A stretch of 52,886 nucleotides of DNA, from assembly GCA_050943495.1 (NCBI GenBank), contig JBMNPH010000015.1:1-52886 (forward strand). Reading direction: 5' to 3'. Below the pieces are notes generated by a model. That model saw nothing but the letters and a program-made list of their open reading frames with translations, ran no database searches and had not been told where the DNA came from. The translations under genes were made by a program, and so were the position numbers. Below are positions 1 to 7,695 of this stretch, piece after piece. The DNA is from Merdivicinus sp050943495. GTDB lineage: Bacteria > Bacillota > Clostridia > Oscillospirales > Ruminococcaceae. Within the stretch, counting starts at the first letter, position 1; each line of letters begins with the position of its first letter.

Positions 1-187
1 AAACACGATTCATTTTAATATCCGTCAAAATCACATCTACATCATTGGAACGGATATAATCAATTACTTGGTCACCATCAGAAAAGACTTTGATCACGGA
101 AAATCCAAGTTCCTGCCATGGAATGAGATCTTTTAGCCCATTTCCGACGATTTCTTCATCATCCGCAATAATAATTTTGTATAACAA
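1..187 (-). CDS. Response regulator, receiver domain N-terminus (partial, runs off left edge)
   Basis: Only the first 62 codons are in the window. The start is a TTG preceded six bases upstream by GGAGGGG (194-200). The visible protein begins LLYKIIIADDEEIVGNGLKD and continues to DVILTDIKM, which is a CheY-like receiver: the DDEE acidic pocket is near residues 10-13 and the phospho-acceptor Asp lies in the LTDIKM strand near residue 57. The IPWQELGF spacing is typical of YesN-type regulators, which carry a C-terminal AraC helix-turn-helix and work with a YesM-like histidine kinase next to LplB/YtcP sugar importers. The neighbouring sugar locus supports this, but the output domain is not visible. 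Confidence 0.85.
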   Translation of the reverse strand, partial: MLYKIIIADDEEIVGNGLKDLIPWQELGFSVIKVFSDGDQVIDYIRSNDVDVILTDIKMNRV

Positions 188-257
188 AATTGTCCCCTCC
201 CACTAAAAATCTTATTTTATCCATCAAAATTATTTAGATGTATCAAATTATGTTACT

Positions 258-285
258 ATTATAACATGATTATTGTAAAAAGCAA
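258..285 (-). promoter_or_regulatory. Promoter of the response regulator gene
   Basis: Read on the minus strand: TTGCTT, a 16-base spacer, then TATAAT. It lies about 70 bases upstream of the TTG start. An inverted repeat ATGTTA/TAACAT (250-267) overlaps the -10 box and could be an operator. Confidence 0.6.
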
Positions 286-328
286 CAATAAGATTTATGG
301 GAAATAATGGTAAATCATAAATAAAAGT

Positions 329-781
329 TTATTGTGCTTCCCATGCAACCTTAAGGATTGCTTTTTTGATTGTACGTGCTTGATCCATACAAGCAGGCAT
401 ATGAGCTTCATTTGGAAAAACAATATAGAACCAGCCTGCAGGCACTTTCATATACGAGGCATTGCGGTTTGTATACAATGTCGTATCATTCGTTTCGTTA
501 TATGTGGATTTGATTTCACAGTCATCCGCTGCCGCGAATCCTGCGATCTCGCCACCTGTTAAGATAACATGAAGATCCATGAATCGTTGATGACTTTCCA
601 TATAAGATTCGGATACTGGTTTTGTCTGTACTTCGGAAATGGTGCAGGAGAGGTTCTCTGATATCTTATTTTTTCCTATAGGGGATAGTGGGTTCAAAGA
701 CGCAGCCATATTCAAGGCTTGATCTAATAACGAAGAGATTCCATAATAGTGATGGATGTTTTCGATCTTATCAAGAATCAT
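329..781 (-). CDS. YhcH/YjgK/YiaL family protein (DUF386), sugar anomerase-like
   Basis: This 150-residue cupin-fold protein has the family signature in its middle (ESHQRFMDLHVILTG, about residues 61-76) and the C-terminal block PNEAHMPAC followed by IKKAILKVAW. In DUF386 proteins the His/Glu residues of these blocks bind a metal. Characterised members act in sialic acid and related sugar catabolism, for example as N-acetylneuraminate anomerase. The start ATG has AAAGGGGA eight bases upstream. It is the last gene of the minus-strand operon after the FAD oxidoreductase and probably helps keep an imported sugar acid in the ring form the operon enzymes use. The exact substrate is not readable from sequence. 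Confidence 0.88.
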   Translation of the reverse strand: MILDKIENIHHYYGISSLLDQALNMAASLNPLSPIGKNKISENLSCTISEVQTKPVSESYMESHQRFMDLHVILTGGEIAGFAAADDCEIKSTYNETNDTTLYTNRNASYMKVPAGWFYIVFPNEAHMPACMDQARTIKKAILKVAWEAQ

Positions 782-796
782 AATAATATCCCCTTT

Positions 797-2626
797 CTAT
801 AGCGCAGGACGATACACTCTAATTTCATATATAGTTGCTGCTTTGGACCCATTGGTTGCTTGGATGGTCAAAATAAGACGATCTGCCGTTATATTAGGAA
901 TGGGATGTCTGCAAAATCTGAGATAATTATTCAAGAAGGATTGAGAGAATACAAGCTTATCTGCCTGATATAACGTAATGGTATAATCTCTTACTATACT
1001 TTTTATCGGTGAATCAAACGGAATGTTTTGGATTGCTTGGTCTAAAGAAATCTGCAGCTGACGTTCATCCGAAAGATTGGAATCAAATTTAATGTGGATT
1101 TCTGAAATAACAGATTCTTGTGCAAAATCCATTTGAATTTTAGCTGGATTTTGTGGGGTAATATCGTGTGTTAAATAGCCATTCAAGTTATTTGCCGTAT
1201 CACGTGCAATGCCATTGATCAAATTGGATGCGGGGAAATTGCTGTGTTCAAAATCTGCAGTCAATGTCGCAGTGAGAGCTAAGTCTGCACAATCGTGATT
1301 TCGGACACCGGGAATATAGCAGTCGTCTCGGAGTAGCATTTGCTGGAGTAGGTCCATTTTCTGCTCGATTTCCATTGGCGTGCAGCTATCTTTTGCGGCT
1401 AAGGCCGCCGCTGTTCCGATTGCCTGTCCGCCAATGGAACAGGTTCCCATGACCCGTGTGGAACCAAATGCCAGGTGTGAGGTGCTAATAATTCTTCCAA
1501 CTGCAAATGTATTGGCACTGTTTTGCGGTATATAACAACGGTAGGGAATAGTATAGCAATCATCAAATTGTATAAAGTTTGTAGGAGGTTGATCTTTGTT
1601 CCATATGCCTCCTTCTGCATGAATATCCATAGGCCATCCTCCATATGCGACTGCATCGGAAAATGGAGTTTTCCGCAGGATATCATTTTCTGTCAGGACA
1701 TATTCACCGATGATACGGCGGCTTTCTCTTTTCCCTGGGAGAAATTGTACCCAGTCTAATGCATAATTTTCTGCACCATGATCTCCTTGATTCTTAATAT
1801 GATCCCAAACTCCATATACAATTTTTAAGAGTTCATCCCGAATTTTTTCAGCATCTGAAATTGTATTCCAATCATGATTTCCTGCTAATTCTATCCACCA
1901 GAAACCAGAATCTATATTATAAATCTCCATATCTGACTCATATGGATTGTGCTGTCTGAATTTCAGGTCTTCTTCGGAAAATGTATACGCCCAGAAAGGC
2001 TTTTCAAATGGAATCGGTTTTTGCATATTGATTGCTTTAAACATTAATGAAGTACCAAGAGTCACCGGATCACTTTGATTGGGCGCATGCGGTTCTTGAT
2101 AGATGGATTGCCCCTCCCGTCCGGTAATGGTCGGAAATCCGGCCTTTTCTACTAAAAAGGCATCTCCGGTAGCATCAATAAAATATCTGCCATAGAATCG
2201 AAATTTGATTTGTGAAGAAAGTTGTACGGCGTCAATACTATGAATTCTACGCAAATTTTCGTGAAAATCTGCACAGCAATCAACCATACATGTGTTCAAA
2301 TAGATGGTTAAATTTTCTTGAAATCTTGCTTTTTCCCATAAAAGGGTATCAAATTGATAAAACGATTTTGCGGGATTTCTGTGCCGATTTTCCAGCAACA
2401 GCTCTTCAATAATTCCAGTTTCCCGGAGGTTCTTTTTCTTTTTTCCACAATTTGCACCACAAACATGCATTTTGATCTCGCTGCTTGCATTTCCACCGAA
2501 TACAGGCCGCTCTTGGATGAGAGCGGTCTGTGCGCCGTGGCGGGCGGAGGCTATGGCAGCACATAAGCCGGATAATCCTCCGCCTACCACTATAACATCA
2601 TAGTAAACTTCTTGATATTCTTTCAT
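797..2626 (-). CDS. FAD-dependent oxidoreductase of the FAD_oxidored (PF12831) type
   Basis: This 609-residue protein opens with a Rossmann nucleotide-binding fingerprint, VIVVGGGLSGLCAA (GxGxxG at residues 15-20), followed by the family-typical FGGNASSEIKMHVCG segment (about 44-58). The YFIDATGDAFL segment (about 148-158) is a second FAD-contact motif and AVGRIISTSHLAFGS marks the third. After about residue 470 a beta-rich region follows (LTADFEHSNFPASNLINGIA) that resembles a discoidin-like carbohydrate-binding module. Such proteins are frequent in Firmicutes glycan loci but few have known reactions, and oxidation of a sugar or cyclitol is a reasonable inference. It lies 44 bases after the aldolase gene in the same operon. 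Confidence 0.88.
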   Translation of the reverse strand: MKEYQEVYYDVIVVGGGLSGLCAAIASARHGAQTALIQERPVFGGNASSEIKMHVCGANCGKKKKNLRETGIIEELLLENRHRNPAKSFYQFDTLLWEKARFQENLTIYLNTCMVDCCADFHENLRRIHSIDAVQLSSQIKFRFYGRYFIDATGDAFLVEKAGFPTITGREGQSIYQEPHAPNQSDPVTLGTSLMFKAINMQKPIPFEKPFWAYTFSEEDLKFRQHNPYESDMEIYNIDSGFWWIELAGNHDWNTISDAEKIRDELLKIVYGVWDHIKNQGDHGAENYALDWVQFLPGKRESRRIIGEYVLTENDILRKTPFSDAVAYGGWPMDIHAEGGIWNKDQPPTNFIQFDDCYTIPYRCYIPQNSANTFAVGRIISTSHLAFGSTRVMGTCSIGGQAIGTAAALAAKDSCTPMEIEQKMDLLQQMLLRDDCYIPGVRNHDCADLALTATLTADFEHSNFPASNLINGIARDTANNLNGYLTHDITPQNPAKIQMDFAQESVISEIHIKFDSNLSDERQLQISLDQAIQNIPFDSPIKSIVRDYTITLYQADKLVFSQSFLNNYLRFCRHPIPNITADRLILTIQATNGSKAATIYEIRVYRPAL

Positions 2627-2670
2627 AATGAAGCCATCACCTCATTTGATTTCTGTTCATTCCATGCGAT

Positions 2671-3459
2671 TTACAACGATAAGGAATCCGCAGCAGAACG
2701 ACAATCTCCTATAAATGAAGCAAATCCTCCGGCTACTGCCCCAAAATCACCCCGCATATTAATGAACCTGCACCCAATGGAAAGCAGATGTGCGACACTA
2801 TCTTTTGTTCCCGCAACTGTTCCCCAATACATTCCCTGATGTGACTTTACGACTTGATCTACTTTCTGATAAACTTCTTCCATGAAATTTTGATTGAATC
2901 GGTTATGGCGTAAGGCACTTTGTTTGAGGTCGGCTGGCCCGATGAAAAGAATATCAACGCCTTTTATTGCTGCAATTTCATCCAGATGATCCAGTGCTTC
3001 TATATCCTCAATTTGCAGCATCGTAAATGTATTTGCTAAACTATGTTTGATACAGTCTTCTACTGGTGCCATCATATAATCGCTGCAAAATCCAGTAAAA
3101 TCCATGCCGCGCATGCCAACTGGATGAAATTTTGAATGATTTACAGCAAACTGTGCCTCTTCTGCAGATTTGCAATGTGGAACCATGATGCCTGCTGCAC
3201 CATCCTCCAATGGCTTGAAATAATCTAGATAGCCTCGCTTCTTGATCCGTACAAGGGTATCACAATTATAGACTGCACTGGCAAGAATACACTCCCGTAT
3301 CTGCCAATCTTCAACCGCTTTATGCTCCATGTCCAGCCAGATACAGTCAAATCCACTCTGTGCGGCAATCGCTGCAAAGGGCGCATAGGCAGAGCCAATT
3401 TGGGTAGAAAAGACGGCCTTTCCATTTTTTAGTTTTTCCAGAACTCTACTTTCTCTCAT
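2671..3459 (-). CDS. HpcH/HpaI aldolase family protein (class II, pyruvate-forming)
   Basis: At 262 residues it has the usual length of the family. Recognisable blocks are WLDMEHKAV with the likely catalytic His46, LVRIKKRG with the substrate-carboxylate Arg, GIMVPHCKS, LQIEDIEALD carrying the metal-binding Glu, and LFIGPADLKQS carrying the second metal ligand Asp. Relatives such as 2-keto-3-deoxy-L-rhamnonate aldolase and HpaI cleave 2-keto-3-deoxy acids to pyruvate plus an aldehyde, using a divalent metal. In this operon it would cleave a keto-deoxy sugar acid derived from the imported glycan (inference). The ATG follows AAGGAAG by seven bases. The gene sits between the sialidase-like and FAD oxidoreductase genes. 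Confidence 0.9.
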   Translation of the reverse strand: MRESRVLEKLKNGKAVFSTQIGSAYAPFAAIAAQSGFDCIWLDMEHKAVEDWQIRECILASAVYNCDTLVRIKKRGYLDYFKPLEDGAAGIMVPHCKSAEEAQFAVNHSKFHPVGMRGMDFTGFCSDYMMAPVEDCIKHSLANTFTMLQIEDIEALDHLDEIAAIKGVDILFIGPADLKQSALRHNRFNQNFMEEVYQKVDQVVKSHQGMYWGTVAGTKDSVAHLLSIGCRFINMRGDFGAVAGGFASFIGDCRSAADSLSL

Positions 3460-3487
3460 TTAATTTCTTCCTTTCTTACCGATAAGC

Positions 3488-4642
3488 TTAAATGGTATCT
3501 ACAATTTGAATGTCCCTGCAAACGATGCCTTTTCGATTTCGTCCCTGTTCGTCTATCAGATTAAATTTGGAATAGACAATAATTGCCTGGTTGGGACCGG
3601 TCTGCTCTAGGGCACAGTATGAGCAGGTTTGAAAGGGAACCTCTGGCGGAAGAATTTGCACTTTTTCTGTAAATTCACCATCACACAACAGTCGGATATA
3701 AAGTCCGGGGCGTCCATATCCAATTAAAGAAATGTGTGAATTTAATTGCAGAGATTGGGGATATACACCAAATTCATCAAAATATGTTGGCTCTGTCCAT
3801 GTTTTACAGCCGTCATATGACCAAGCAATATAAAGTGGGCTAATTCCTTTTACGCAAGTCGTTCGGAGAAGTGTAAAAGCAGTTTTTTCATTGATAAAAC
3901 ATAATGATGGTTCCAGAAATCCCTGGCAATGTTCGCTGTGTTCAATATCCGGATAGGGAGGTTTAAATGGGATGATACTTAATAACTCAAAACTCTTCCC
4001 ATTATCTTTGCTCTGAAAATATAAGGCATGGTAATATGGGGATTGATATTGTGCGGTTCGGATGGGGTGATAGGAAACAGCAAAAATGGTATCGGCATCC
4101 CGTCGGAAAAAATTCATATTATAGAAAAACGGTGTAATGAGAATCCCACTGCTGGCTCGCATCAAATATCCATCCGCTGTCACAGATATTTCTTCGATAG
4201 ATTCTAAAAGTTCGCCGTTAAGGGAATCTTTTTGCGTTCTGGCGATGTACCATTTGGTATATCGTGGATCAATTTGTTTCATATCGTAAAGATCAATCGA
4301 CTTTACATAACCGTATGTCGGTTGGTAAATGGGTTTCGGCAACGTCAATTCATCGAGTGGAATGGGATACATCTGTTTTGGACGGATCATTGTACCATCA
4401 GGCAGAGGAAATCCTCCGATAATATTTGCTTCCTGCCATGTTTTCCCATGATCCAATGATTGATATTGCCCGCCTTTTTTTCCGTACGATTGACATGAGT
4501 CAGGCTGAATACTGAAATTCAGGTATAAAACCTTCTCATTCGATTGATAAAGTGTTGGGAATTGCCAATATCCCCATTCTTGCACTTCGGGCGGTGCAAG
4601 AGAAATAATACGTTCATCGGACAGTATAATTTGTTTGCTCAT
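3488..4642 (-). CDS. Sialidase-superfamily (BNR/Asp-box) propeller protein, cytoplasmic
   Basis: This 384-residue protein has at least three Asp-box motifs on propeller blade hairpins: SLDHGKTW, SKDNGKSF and SYDGCKTW. No signal peptide is seen, so it acts in the cytoplasm. The chosen ATG (MSKQIILSDE) has GGGAGG (4650-4655) eight bases upstream. An upstream ATG at 4663 overlaps the stop of the PIG-L gene as ATGA but lacks a good ribosome binding site, so it is less likely. Family members include exo-sialidases and many proteins of unknown activity. A glycoside hydrolase role on an imported oligosaccharide is inferred from context, and the sialidase arginine triad was not verified. Confidence 0.78.
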   Translation of the reverse strand: MSKQIILSDERIISLAPPEVQEWGYWQFPTLYQSNEKVLYLNFSIQPDSCQSYGKKGGQYQSLDHGKTWQEANIIGGFPLPDGTMIRPKQMYPIPLDELTLPKPIYQPTYGYVKSIDLYDMKQIDPRYTKWYIARTQKDSLNGELLESIEEISVTADGYLMRASSGILITPFFYNMNFFRRDADTIFAVSYHPIRTAQYQSPYYHALYFQSKDNGKSFELLSIIPFKPPYPDIEHSEHCQGFLEPSLCFINEKTAFTLLRTTCVKGISPLYIAWSYDGCKTWTEPTYFDEFGVYPQSLQLNSHISLIGYGRPGLYIRLLCDGEFTEKVQILPPEVPFQTCSYCALEQTGPNQAIIVYSKFNLIDEQGRNRKGIVCRDIQIVDTI

Positions 4643-4659
4643 GTTGCTTCCTCCCTTGT

Positions 4660-5508
4660 TCATTTATCATTTTTCAGCTTGATCTCTCGCGCAACCACAG
4701 TCGAGTAATTTCGATGAGCCATCAATTCATCCTTTTTTATTGCATATTCTGTGAGAGGAAGATGATCGTAGGTTTCAACAAAATGTCGCATGAAATTTTC
4801 TGCAAAGTTGACACCAGCAGCCCGGCCTCTTTCTCCATCATGAGATTCGATGAATTTTTTGGCGAAGTCACCATTATATCCCTGTGATTCGAATTCATCC
4901 ATAGCGCGCATTTTTCGTTCTATGACACTTGTAGTATCCACATACATGTCACTTTTCATATTTCCAAACCCGACAATCGAGCGATTGGTTACCGGAATTT
5001 TGGTATAAAAAATTTGCTTTACATAATGCGGGGCAATTTTATCTAAATTGTGATTGAATTCCGAAGCACGTGTAATAGCCGCAAATATCATCGAAGAACA
5101 AAGCTCATGTGATCCATAGAAAGCACCGCCTGCAGGATAATCCATAATTACAATATCGGGACATTCATAGGCAATTTCATGGGCGATTCGATCGATTACT
5201 GTTGGTTCGGGAACCATAAAATCATCATCATAGTCTAAAGTGATGAGTTTTGAGATGCCAATAATTTTGGAAGCTTTGATAAGTTCTTGTTTTTTTCCAT
5301 CAATAAATTCTGCGAGACCGGCCTGAATGATAGCAGGATCCGGATTTTTTTTTCGCCATTCTTCCTCGTATTTATTGGGATATTTCCTACCCCCATGTGT
5401 AACAATAAGCGCTATCACATCATCTCCTCGATCTGCGTGCAATGCTAAAGTTCCACCACAATCGGTAATTACATCAGCTGGATGAGTGTAGATTGCCATG
5501 ATTTTCAT
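4660..5508 (-). CDS. PIG-L (LmbE-like) family deacetylase with altered HPxD motif
   Basis: This 282-residue protein has the PIG-L N-terminal strand MKIMAIYTHPADVITDCGGT. Family members are zinc-dependent N-deacetylases of N-acetylglucosamine-type groups, with the signature HPDD. Here His9 and Asp12, two metal ligands, are present, but the first Asp, the proposed general base, is Ala11. A later GSHEL segment supplies His134, the third ligand position. The change is therefore confined to the acid/base residue. It is the first gene of the minus operon, directly after a consensus promoter. It may deacetylate or otherwise hydrolyse the imported sugar, or use a different catalytic residue. Confidence 0.85.
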   Translation of the reverse strand: MKIMAIYTHPADVITDCGGTLALHADRGDDVIALIVTHGGRKYPNKYEEEWRKKNPDPAIIQAGLAEFIDGKKQELIKASKIIGISKLITLDYDDDFMVPEPTVIDRIAHEIAYECPDIVIMDYPAGGAFYGSHELCSSMIFAAITRASEFNHNLDKIAPHYVKQIFYTKIPVTNRSIVGFGNMKSDMYVDTTSVIERKMRAMDEFESQGYNGDFAKKFIESHDGERGRAAGVNFAENFMRHFVETYDHLPLTEYAIKKDELMAHRNYSTVVAREIKLKNDK

Positions 5509-5555
5509 ACTCGCTTCCTCCTGCTATTTTAAAAGTTTGCATTGAAGTTTATTTC

Positions 5556-5584
5556 ATAATAATTTATAAATGTTCATCTGTCAA
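5556..5584 (-). promoter_or_regulatory. Promoter of the minus-strand catabolic operon
   Basis: Minus-strand TTGACA (5579-5584), 17-base spacer, TATTAT (5556-5561), about 48 bases upstream of the PIG-L start. It is the mirror image of the plus-strand promoter in the same gap. Confidence 0.75.
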
Positions 5585-5587
5585 TAA

Positions 5588-5667
5588 TACTTTTTGTTCT
5601 ATTACACAAATTAATTGCACTTTTTAATACTTTTTTATATTTTTAGTCAATTCAGGTAGAAAAAGTA
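5588..5667. promoter_or_regulatory. Repeated TACTTTTT elements between divergent promoters (candidate operator)
   Basis: In this 300-base AT-rich gene-free gap, TACTTTTT occurs at 5588-5595 and 5628-5635, exactly 40 bases apart, and inverted as AAAAAGTA at 5660-5667. A variant CACTTTTT lies at 5619-5626. The spacing is suggestive of a DNA-bending AraC-type regulator site, but AT-rich sequence makes chance matches possible. Confidence 0.35.
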
Positions 5668-5718
5668 CAGTAATTTTTAATTTTTTGTAGCGATAATATT
5701 TGTGGATAAAATGTATAA

Positions 5719-5747
5719 TTGACATCAAATAAAAAAAATAATATTAT
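5719..5747 (+). promoter_or_regulatory. Promoter of the plus-strand importer operon
   Basis: TTGACA (5719-5724), 17-base spacer, TATTAT (5742-5747), about 60 bases upstream of the first permease gene. Confidence 0.78.
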
Positions 5748-5808
5748 GAAAATACGATAAAAATTAAAAGCTTAATGAAACCAGCGAATAAAAGGATGTG
5801 GTATCAGT

Positions 5809-6759
5809 ATGAAAAAAGCAAAAACGACTGCTGCTCATACAGTGGTTGGTCAAAAAAGTTTCTGGCAATATGTTCGTTCCAATAAAGGGATATATTTATT
5901 TTTATTACCAGGCTTCATTTATCTTATTATTTTTAACTATATTCCGATGTATGGAATTGTAATTGCCTTTCAAGATTTTTCTCCCGTAAAAGGAATTTGG
6001 AACAGTCCCTGGATCGGATGGAAAAATTTTGAGGATCTATTCACATCGAGTCAATTCCCAACGGTTTTAAGAAATTCCATTACCTTTTCTTTGATGAGGT
6101 TGGCAGCTGGATTTCCGGCCCCTTTAATTTTTGCTTTGCTTTTAAATGAAGTGAGAAATATGAAATTGAAACGTGCCGCACAAACAATCTCCTATATTCC
6201 TCATTTCATATCGTGGGTCGTAGTTTGTGGGATGGTTAAAATTATCTTATCTCCAACAGGAGATGGGCTTTTTAATTCCATTATAGGATTGTTTGGTATA
6301 GAGCCGATGAATTTGCTGATCTCTCCGAAATACTTCCGTTTGGTCATTATCGTAGCTGAAATATGGAAGGAAGTTGGATGGGGGGCCATTGTTTATCTGG
6401 CAGCATTATCCGGTATTGATCCTACCTATTACGAAGCAGCGGTGATCGATGGCGCCACAAGATTACAAAGAATTTGGTATATTACTTTACCCGCAATTTC
6501 CAATACAATTGTGGTCCTTTTAGTGCTTCGTACAGGAAGGATACTGAACAATGGATTTGAACAAATATTTCTATTATATTCGCCAATGGTCTATGAAGTA
6601 GCGGATGTATTTGAAACTTATACATATCGGGTAGGGCTTTTAGATGGAAGATTTTCTTATTCCACTGCAATCGACTTATTTAAATCTTTGGTTGGGATTG
6701 TGATGATTTATACGACAAACTATATTTCCAGATTATTGGGGGAGAGAGCATTATGGTAA
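5809..6759 (+). CDS. Carbohydrate ABC transporter permease, LplB type
   Basis: This 316-residue inner-membrane subunit belongs to the CUT1 family. It has a basic cytoplasmic N-terminus, a first helix around residues 30-50 (YLFLLPGFIYLIIFNYIPMY) and further hydrophobic segments. The binding-protein-dependent transport signature YYEAAVIDGATRLQRIWYIT (about 205-224) is the EAA loop that docks on the ATPase. The DVFETYTYRVGL segment and closing LLGERALW are typical of LplB-like proteins. It overlaps the next permease by 7 bases. It pairs with that permease and the lipoprotein to import an oligosaccharide. No ATPase gene follows. Confidence 0.93.
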   Translation: MKKAKTTAAHTVVGQKSFWQYVRSNKGIYLFLLPGFIYLIIFNYIPMYGIVIAFQDFSPVKGIWNSPWIGWKNFEDLFTSSQFPTVLRNSITFSLMRLAAGFPAPLIFALLLNEVRNMKLKRAAQTISYIPHFISWVVVCGMVKIILSPTGDGLFNSIIGLFGIEPMNLLISPKYFRLVIIVAEIWKEVGWGAIVYLAALSGIDPTYYEAAVIDGATRLQRIWYITLPAISNTIVVLLVLRTGRILNNGFEQIFLLYSPMVYEVADVFETYTYRVGLLDGRFSYSTAIDLFKSLVGIVMIYTTNYISRLLGERALW

Positions 6760-7637
6760 ATGTAAGAAAACGTTCCAGATACAAACTGAACCCATTTACT
6801 GTAGGAGATTTGGGAATATATGTTGTGATCCTATTGTTGATGGCTGTGACAATTTATCCCATCTTAAATGTCTTTGCAATATCACTCAGTTCGCAATCAG
6901 CTGCCTTAATGAATCCATTTATGATTATCCCGAAAGATCTGGATTTGGCAAACTATAAATGGGTATTGAAGCATCCTCTGATTTGGAGTTCCTATCGGAA
7001 TACCTTGGTTATTACAGTAGCCGGTGTCTTCTTTTCCATGGCTTTGACAACAACTTTTGCGTATCCATTATCCATAGAAGGGTTGCGAGGAAAGAAATTT
7101 TTTACCAGTGTTTTGATATTTACAATGTTCTTTAATGGAGGTTTGATTCCTAACTTTTATTTGATTCAGTCACTGGGAATGTATGATACATTGTTTGCAC
7201 TTTTTATTCCGGGCGCATTGAGCGCGTACAATACCGTACTGATGTGCAATTTTTTGAAAGGGATCCCCAGCAGTCTGAAAGAAGCGGCGAGAATTGACGG
7301 TGCAAATGAAACTTGTTTATTTTTTCGCATCATACTTCCTTTATCAAAACCAATTCTTGCGACACTATCACTTTTTTATGCGGTCGGAAAATGGAACAGT
7401 TTTTTTGAAGCCGTCGTTTATATTCGAGAACAGGAAAAATGGACTTTACAATTGCTGCTGCGTGAAATTTTATTTGCAGCAGAAAGTATACTGGATGATG
7501 GAACTTCTACGGAAATAACAGTAGAAGGAATGAAATATGCAGTGATTATGGTTTCCATTATTCCGATGATGTGTATCTACCCGTTTATTCAAAAATATTT
7601 TACGAAAGGAATTATGCTTGGAGCTGTTAAAGGATAG
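6753..7637 (+). CDS. Carbohydrate ABC transporter permease, YtcP type
   Basis: This 294-residue second permease of the importer has an N-terminal helix near residues 18-40 (LGIYVVILLLMAVTIYPILN). The EAA loop reads LKEAARIDGANETCLFFRII and the family ending reads KYFTKGIMLGAVKG. The ATG lies inside the 3' end of the preceding gene with GGGGGAG about nine bases upstream, so the two are translationally coupled. It forms the membrane channel as a heterodimer with the LplB-like subunit. Confidence 0.93.
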   Translation: MVNVRKRSRYKLNPFTVGDLGIYVVILLLMAVTIYPILNVFAISLSSQSAALMNPFMIIPKDLDLANYKWVLKHPLIWSSYRNTLVITVAGVFFSMALTTTFAYPLSIEGLRGKKFFTSVLIFTMFFNGGLIPNFYLIQSLGMYDTLFALFIPGALSAYNTVLMCNFLKGIPSSLKEAARIDGANETCLFFRIILPLSKPILATLSLFYAVGKWNSFFEAVVYIREQEKWTLQLLLREILFAAESILDDGTSTEITVEGMKYAVIMVSIIPMMCIYPFIQKYFTKGIMLGAVKG

Positions 7638-7650
7638 CGTTGAAACATAT

Positions 7651-7664
7651 TGAAAGCGGTTATA
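7651..7664 (+). promoter_or_regulatory. cre-like site upstream of the binding-protein gene
   Basis: TGAAAGCGGTTATA matches the Firmicutes CcpA consensus TGWAANCGNTNWCA at 13 of 14 positions. It lies within the operon, 32 bases before the lipoprotein start. It may be a carbon-catabolite roadblock site or a coincidence. Confidence 0.3.
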
Positions 7665-7695
7665 AAGGTACTTAAAATTAAAGGAGGATTTTCAA

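Noticed and set aside
4643..4663. Longer start of the sialidase-like gene at ATG 4663
   Set aside because: It overlaps the PIG-L stop as ATGA but lacks a ribosome binding site, while ATG 4642 has GGGAGG at good spacing.
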